37,500 nt of DNA, from assembly GCA_024693925.1 (NCBI GenBank), contig JAILKH010000087.1, positions 1 to 37,500 on the forward strand, given 5' to 3'. A program made the position numbers and the translations under genes. Under the pieces are notes generated by a model. It was not told where the DNA came from and did no database searches. It saw only the letters and a program-made list of their open reading frames with translations. Position 1 is the stretch's first letter, and each line of letters opens with the position of its first letter. Below are positions 33,967-37,500 of this stretch, piece after piece. The stretch is from Lachnospiraceae bacterium. GTDB lineage: Bacteria > Bacillota > Clostridia > Lachnospirales > Lachnospiraceae.

Positions 33967-34500
33967 ATGTCGGATACAAACAGTACAGAGGCCAACTGGT
34001 ATGTTGTTCATACCTATTCGGGATATGAGAATAAAGTTAAGGCTAATATAGAAAAGGCTATTGAGAACAGACATCTTGAAGAAGAGATTCTTGAGGTGAG
34101 AGTTCCGATGCAGGATGTTACCGAAATGAAGAACGGTGTTCGGAAAACATCAGCCAAAAAAATGTTTCCAGGCTATGTACTTATAAATATGATAATGAAT
34201 GATGTAACCTGGTATGTAGTTAGGAATACAAGAGGTGTTACCGGTTTCGTAGGACCCGGCAGTAAACCTGTTCCGCTTTCGGAAGCGGAGATGAAACCTC
34301 TCGGAATAAAAACAGAAAATGTATACATTGATTTTGTTGAAGGTGATACGGTAGCTGTTGTTGCGGGAGTATGGAAGGATACCGTAGGTATAGTTCAAAG
34401 GATGGATATGGGTAAACAGACGGCCACTATCAATGTTGAATTGTTTGGTCGGGAGACACCTGTTGAAATAAGCTTTGCTGAGATCAGTAAGCAAAGGTAA
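33967..34500 (+). CDS. nusG: Transcription termination/antitermination protein NusG
   Basis: A 177-residue NusG. The N-terminal NGN domain shows WYVVHTYSGYENKV, the MFPGYVLI strand and RNTRGVTGFVG; the C-terminal KOW domain is about residues 125-175 (EGDTVAVVAGVWKDTVGIV). It binds RNA polymerase and affects pausing and termination. The 90-base gap after secE contains a small 6-bp hairpin (ATACAA/TTGTAT, 33889-33904) and an AGGAGA site before the ATG. No insertion domain is present. Confidence 0.97.
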   Translation: MSDTNSTEANWYVVHTYSGYENKVKANIEKAIENRHLEEEILEVRVPMQDVTEMKNGVRKTSAKKMFPGYVLINMIMNDVTWYVVRNTRGVTGFVGPGSKPVPLSEAEMKPLGIKTENVYIDFVEGDTVAVVAGVWKDTVGIVQRMDMGKQTATINVELFGRETPVEISFAEISKQR

Positions 34501-34509
34501 TGATTTTGA

Positions 34510-34588
34510 AGTTCGTTAATTTTATATAGATCGCACAAGCGATTCCTAAACGAACTGTGGGAGGGAAATGGTTCCCGCCACGACCACA
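34510..34588 (+). promoter_or_regulatory. Structured rplK leader, candidate L1-binding autoregulatory site
   Basis: Three helices can be drawn: AGTTCGTT (34510-34517) with AACGAACT (34549-34556); ATCGC/GCGAT (34530-34543) inside it; and GTGG (34557-34560) with CCAC (34584-34587), enclosing GGGAA/TTCCC (34563-34576) with an asymmetric internal loop. In other bacteria L1 represses the rplK-rplA message by binding a short helix with an asymmetric loop that mimics its 23S site. The assignment rests on position and fold, not on an alignment. Confidence 0.5.
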
Positions 34589-34608
34589 TTATTTAGGAGG
34601 ATTAGAAA

Positions 34609-35034
34609 ATGGCAAAGAAGGTAGAAGGCTACATTAAGCTGCAGATTCCTGCCGGCAAGGCAACTCCGGCACCTCCGGTTGGTCCTGCACTGGGTCAGCA
34701 CGGTGTAAATATTGTTGAATTTACAAAGCAGTTTAATGCAAAAACAGCAGATAAGGGTGATGTGATCATCCCTGTAGTAATTACTGTATATTCAGACAGA
34801 AGTTTTAGTTTTATAACCAAAACTCCGCCTGCTGCAGTTCTTATTAAGAAAGCATGTAATATAAAGTCGGGTTCGGGTGTTCCGAATAAGACTAAGGTGG
34901 CTACACTCAGTAAGGACAAACTTAAAGAGATAGCTGAAACAAAGATGCCGGATCTTAATGCAGCATCCTTGGAAGCGGCAATGAGTATGATAGCAGGAAC
35001 GGCCAGAAGTATGGGCGTTACAGTGGAAGAATAG
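34609..35034 (+). CDS. rplK: 50S ribosomal protein L11
   Basis: A 141-residue L11 of exact family length. The N-terminal [27 protein letters not shown] segment (written in part) and the C-terminal RNA-binding [11 protein letters not shown] are diagnostic. L11 binds 23S rRNA at the GTPase centre. TTAGGAGG is well placed before the ATG, directly after the structured leader. rplA follows 12 bases later. Confidence 0.98.
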   Translation: MAKKVEGYIKLQIPAGKATPAPPVGPALGQHGVNIVEFTKQFNAKTADKGDVIIPVVITVYSDRSFSFITKTPPAAVLIKKACNIKSGSGVPNKTKVATLSKDKLKEIAETKMPDLNAASLEAAMSMIAGTARSMGVTVEE

Positions 35035-35046
35035 GAGGGTGCATAA

Positions 35047-35736
35047 ATGAAACACGGAAAGAAATACACAGAAGCGGCTAAGCAGATAGAACGTGCTACA
35101 GTTTATGAACCCGTTGATGCTATAGCTTTGGTTAAAAAAACAGCTACTGCTAAATTTGATGAAACCATAGAATGTCATATAAGGACGGGTTGTGACGGAC
35201 GTCACGCGGATCAGCAGATCAGAGGAGCTGTTGTTCTTCCTAACGGAACAGGAAGGGTAACAAGAGTTCTTGTTTTTGCAAAGGGAGATAAGCTGGCAGA
35301 AGCTGAGGCAGCTGGAGCTGATTATGTTGGAGGCGATGAACTTATTCCCAAGATCCAGAATGAAGGATGGCTTGATTTTGATGTTGTTGTTGCGACACCG
35401 GATATGATGGGTGTTGTCGGACGCCTCGGTAAGGTTTTGGGTCCTAAGGGTCTTATGCCGAATCCTAAGGCCGGAACGGTAACTATGGATGTTACAAAAG
35501 CTGTTAATGATATTAAGGCAGGTAAGATAGAGTATCGTCTTGATAAGACAAATATTATTCATGTTCCTGTCGGTAAGGCATCATTTTCAGAGGAGAAGCT
35601 TCAGGAAAACTTTAATACACTTATGGAAGCTATTGTTAAAGCGAAACCCAGTGCTCTTAAGGGACAGTATTTGAGGAGTATTGTACTTGCATCAACTATG
35701 GGTCCGGGTGTAAAGGTTTCAACTGCAAAGTATTGA
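35047..35736 (+). CDS. rplA: 50S ribosomal protein L1
   Basis: A 229-residue L1 of normal length. Visible are [10 protein letters not shown], the [20 protein letters not shown] stretch with [11 protein letters not shown], and [13 protein letters not shown] at the end. L1 forms the mobile stalk near the E site and in many bacteria represses its own operon by binding the rplK leader. AGGAGGGTG stands before the ATG. The usual next genes, rplJ and rplL, are displaced about 1.7 kb by a CapA-like gene. Confidence 0.98.
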   Translation: MKHGKKYTEAAKQIERATVYEPVDAIALVKKTATAKFDETIECHIRTGCDGRHADQQIRGAVVLPNGTGRVTRVLVFAKGDKLAEAEAAGADYVGGDELIPKIQNEGWLDFDVVVATPDMMGVVGRLGKVLGPKGLMPNPKAGTVTMDVTKAVNDIKAGKIEYRLDKTNIIHVPVGKASFSEEKLQENFNTLMEAIVKAKPSALKGQYLRSIVLASTMGPGVKVSTAKY

Positions 35737-35767
35737 TTGATTAATTATATATTCATTGTGGTATAAT
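35737..35767 (+). promoter_or_regulatory. Promoter for the CapA-like gene
   Basis: TTGATT (35737-35742), a 19-base spacer and an extended -10 TGGTATAAT with TATAAT at 35762-35767 begin immediately after the rplA stop. The start of transcription would be near 35774, inside the following palindrome. Confidence 0.6.
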
Positions 35768-35768
35768 C

Positions 35769-35796
35769 AAAGGGATATGCGATCGCATATCCCTTT
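35769..35796 (+). promoter_or_regulatory. Perfect 28-bp palindrome at the likely transcription start
   Basis: Half-site AAAGGGATATGC is repeated in exact inverse around a central GATC. On RNA it could fold into a 12-bp hairpin with a 4-base loop, but only three T follow, so it is a poor intrinsic terminator. Its overlap with the predicted start fits an operator for a dimeric repressor. It may also terminate the rplKA message weakly. Confidence 0.65.
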
Positions 35797-35832
35797 GTGG
35801 TAGGAATATTAAGAGTATGGGGAGATTATTTA

Positions 35833-37191
35833 TTGTTGGGTGTGAATGGAGTAAAGCATATTTTATTATTTATATTAGTACCAGTGGTAACCGGATTATT
35901 ATTGGGCGGGTGCGGACCCGTGAAAGAATATGTTGATCCTGTAATGGAAGAACTGGGTATATATTGGGATGATAAGACGGAAGCTATTATTATTGAAAAA
36001 GCTAAACCGGCTGAAAGGCCGGTCATAGTAATGCAAACGGAAGATGACGGATATTTGCCGGTTTTAAAAAATGAGGTTTTGGAGGAAGGGACGAAGGAAA
36101 CAGAAGAGGAAAAAATATGGGATGATGATAATAAAATATATTCTTTAAACGGTAGTTTGGAGGATGAGATTTCTCTTGTGTTTGCGGGCGATATCTGTTT
36201 TCATGATGCTTATTCAAACATGGGGGCGTTAAGAGAGAGGGGAAACGGAATATATGACTGTATATTACCGGAGGTAATGGAGGAATTAAAAAAAGCCGAT
36301 ATTTTTATGGTTAATAACGAATTTCCATACAGTGACAGAGGAACACCCTTAGAGGGAAAGCAATATGCTTTCAGATCAAAACCTTCAAATGTGAATTTAT
36401 TACATGATATGGGTGTAGATATTGTAAGCCTTGCAAACAATCACGCATATGATCATGGTCCGGATGCTTTGATCGATACGATAGATATTTTGAAAAATGC
36501 AGGAATCCCTTTTGTTGGAGCAGGGAAAAATATAGATGAAGCGGTTAAGCCGGTGTATTTTAAGATAAATGGATTTACTCTTGCATATACTGCGGCAACA
36601 CAGATTGAGAGAGTTGGAAATCCCGATACGAAAGAGGCAACGGCTGATTCTCCGGGAGTTTTAAGAACTCTCGATCCTTCAAAATATATTGGTGTAATAC
36701 AGGAGGCTGATGCAAACAGTGATTTTTGCATAGCGTATGTACATTGGGGAAGTGAAAATACAGACCTGGTGGAACAAAGCCAGAAGGAACTAGCGATGAA
36801 ATTTGCTGCTGCCGGGGCAGATCTGATAATAGGGGATCATTCCCATTGCCTTCAAGGCTTTGATTATGTTGACGGAGTGCCGGTACTTTATAGTCTCGGA
36901 AATTTTTGGTTTAATTCCAAGACGGTTGATACCGGGTTTTTAAGAGTTGTTTTGGATAATACCTGTAATATAAGTTCATTGCAATTTATCCCCTGCGTGC
37001 AGGAAAATTGTAAGACAAGAATAGCTGAAGAAGAAAAAAAGATTTCCATTATTAATTATATGAGGGGTATTTCCGGATATGCACAGATAGATGAGAATGG
37101 ATTTGTAATATATTCATCGGAAAATCATAATATTCAAAATGGTAAAAATACTTCTCCCTCCGCAAAAAAAGAAGAAGTGGTTGTAGAATAA
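35833..37191 (+). CDS. CapA-family lipoprotein (PGA_cap metallophosphatase-like)
   Basis: About 452 residues. The signal sequence ends in lipobox LLGGC, so the protein is lipid-anchored outside. The PGA_cap domain shows LVFAGDICFHD, NNEFPYSD, FRSKP, SLANNHAYDHGPDAL, YVHWGSE, IIGDHSHCLQGF and YSLGNFWFNS, with the metal-binding Asp, Asn and His residues of the calcineurin-like fold. Relatives include CapA/PgsA of polyglutamate capsule synthesis, but most clostridial members are of unknown function. The frame has no ATG near the start; TTG 35833 follows GGGGAG (35819-35824) at 8 bases and is preferred, GTG 35842 and GTG 35797 are alternatives, the last lying against the palindrome. It sits unusually between rplA and rplJ under its own promoter. 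Confidence 0.85.
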   Translation: MLGVNGVKHILLFILVPVVTGLLLGGCGPVKEYVDPVMEELGIYWDDKTEAIIIEKAKPAERPVIVMQTEDDGYLPVLKNEVLEEGTKETEEEKIWDDDNKIYSLNGSLEDEISLVFAGDICFHDAYSNMGALRERGNGIYDCILPEVMEELKKADIFMVNNEFPYSDRGTPLEGKQYAFRSKPSNVNLLHDMGVDIVSLANNHAYDHGPDALIDTIDILKNAGIPFVGAGKNIDEAVKPVYFKINGFTLAYTAATQIERVGNPDTKEATADSPGVLRTLDPSKYIGVIQEADANSDFCIAYVHWGSENTDLVEQSQKELAMKFAAAGADLIIGDHSHCLQGFDYVDGVPVLYSLGNFWFNSKTVDTGFLRVVLDNTCNISSLQFIPCVQENCKTRIAEEEKKISIINYMRGISGYAQIDENGFVIYSSENHNIQNGKNTSPSAKKEEVVVE

Positions 37192-37204
37192 AAAATGTTT
37201 TCAT

Positions 37205-37216
37205 GCATGATCATGC
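37205..37216 (+). other. 12-bp palindrome upstream of the rplJ promoter
   Basis: GCATGATCATGC is perfectly symmetrical and abuts the -35 element at 37217. It could be an upstream protein-binding site or the remnant of a terminator for the CapA-like gene; it has no T tract. Confidence 0.35.
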
Positions 37217-37245
37217 TTGACATTGGAAAAAAGTTGTGGTAATTT
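37217..37245 (+). promoter_or_regulatory. Strong promoter of the rplJ operon
   Basis: A consensus TTGACA (37217-37222), exactly 17 bases and TAATTT (37240-37245) with an extended TGTGG before it. Transcription should start near 37252, just ahead of the L10 leader. Confidence 0.8.
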
Positions 37246-37252
37246 AATAAAC

Positions 37253-37371
37253 GGTCGTTTGATCATGCCGAAGACAGCAGGTGCCTAGTGGCGTAAGTAT
37301 ACCGCCTGCCGAGGAGAATCAGAGAGTACGTAATTAATGCCTCTTTTCGTTTCTTCGGAAAGAGGTTTTTT
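37253..37371 (+). ncRNA. Ribosomal protein L10 leader
   Basis: The stretch around 37268-37313 carries the L10-leader core: CCGAAGACA, helix GCAGG (37277-37281) with CCTGC (37305-37309), and CCGAGG closing the kink-turn-like element. In Bacillota the L10(L12)4 complex binds this RNA to lower rplJ-rplL expression. Here the core is followed by an intrinsic terminator, so control by attenuation is expected. Confidence 0.88.
37340..37371 (+). terminator. Attenuator terminator in the rplJ leader
   Basis: CCTCTTTTCG (37340-37349) pairs with CGGAAAGAGG (37356-37365), ten pairs including one G-T, around a 6-base loop, followed by six T (37366-37371). It lies 100 bases before rplJ and so regulates it from within the leader. 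Confidence 0.85.
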
Positions 37372-37471
37372 GATATACACCTCTAATTCGGCATTTATAT
37401 CGTGCTTGTTTTGAGAATATCATATTAGTGATCAAAACAGATACGGTAAAATTCTATAAGGAGGTAAAAAA

Positions 37472-37500
37472 ATGGCTAAGGTTGAACTTAAGAAACCTAT
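37472..37500 (+). CDS. rplJ: 50S ribosomal protein L10 (3' truncated by window)
   Basis: Only nine whole codons are visible (MAKVELKKP). They match the usual L10 N-terminus, and identity is secured by the L10 leader upstream and the perfect AAGGAGGT (37458-37465) six bases before the ATG. L10 anchors the L7/L12 stalk. rplL should follow outside the window. Confidence 0.9.

Noticed and set aside
34792-35562. Minus-strand frame of 256 codons across rplK-rplA
   Set aside because: It is antisense to two certain ribosomal-protein genes and its Cys/Ser-rich translation has no recognisable feature.

Overview
This is an AT-rich window from a Gram-positive bacterium, most likely class Clostridia and probably Lachnospiraceae. 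The basis is the low G+C coding style, strong AGGAGG-type ribosome binding sites, a C4 zinc-type L33, the rpmG-secE-nusG-rplK-rplA order, an L10 leader before rplJ, and the many GT2 cell-wall glycosyltransferases. The genus cannot be settled from the sequence alone. I found no rRNA, tRNA, CRISPR array, insertion sequence or phage gene.

Layout. (1) 1-3177: the 3' part of a membrane-anchored GH25 lysozyme-like protein with a very long Lys/Glu-rich, internally repeated cytoplasmic region. (2) 3208-26402: a surface-polysaccharide locus, all on the + strand with short gaps or overlaps. It holds an RmlC-type epimerase, an ABC exporter (Wzm/Wzt with a polymer-binding C-terminal domain), a methyltransferase-kinase that resembles a chain terminator, seven GT2 proteins, a phosphohexomutase, a three-part side-chain module (GT-C enzyme, GT2, GtrA), a lipoprotein SGNH esterase, an LPG-synthase-like membrane protein, an APH-like kinase with a HAD phosphatase, and a WbaP-type initiating phosphoglycosyl transferase. 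(3) 26437-31158: a divergent ClpX, an MBOAT O-acyltransferase with its SGNH partner, and a CPBP membrane protease. (4) 31112-33069, minus strand: two RimK-like ATP-grasp ligases, each with its own possible promoter. (5) 33225-37500: rpmG, secE, nusG, rplK, rplA, then a CapA-like lipoprotein gene inserted ahead of the L10 leader and the start of rplJ.

Inferred joint function: WbaP-type enzyme loads a sugar-1-phosphate onto undecaprenyl phosphate, and GT2 enzymes build a glycan, perhaps containing rhamnose or a related deoxysugar. The methyltransferase-kinase caps its non-reducing end, the Wzt C-terminal domain reads the cap, and Wzm/Wzt exports the chain. Outside the membrane, the GT-C/GtrA module could add side chains, the MBOAT-SGNH pair could add acyl groups, and the lipoprotein esterase could remove them.

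The points most worth a second look are the WbdD-like cap-and-export arrangement, a ClpX in which the substrate-gripping RKH loop reads SKN and the linker is greatly lengthened, the orphan ATP-grasp pair, the CapA gene inside the ribosomal-protein cluster with a perfect 28-bp palindrome at its likely transcription start, and the split decay of tandem GT2 domains.
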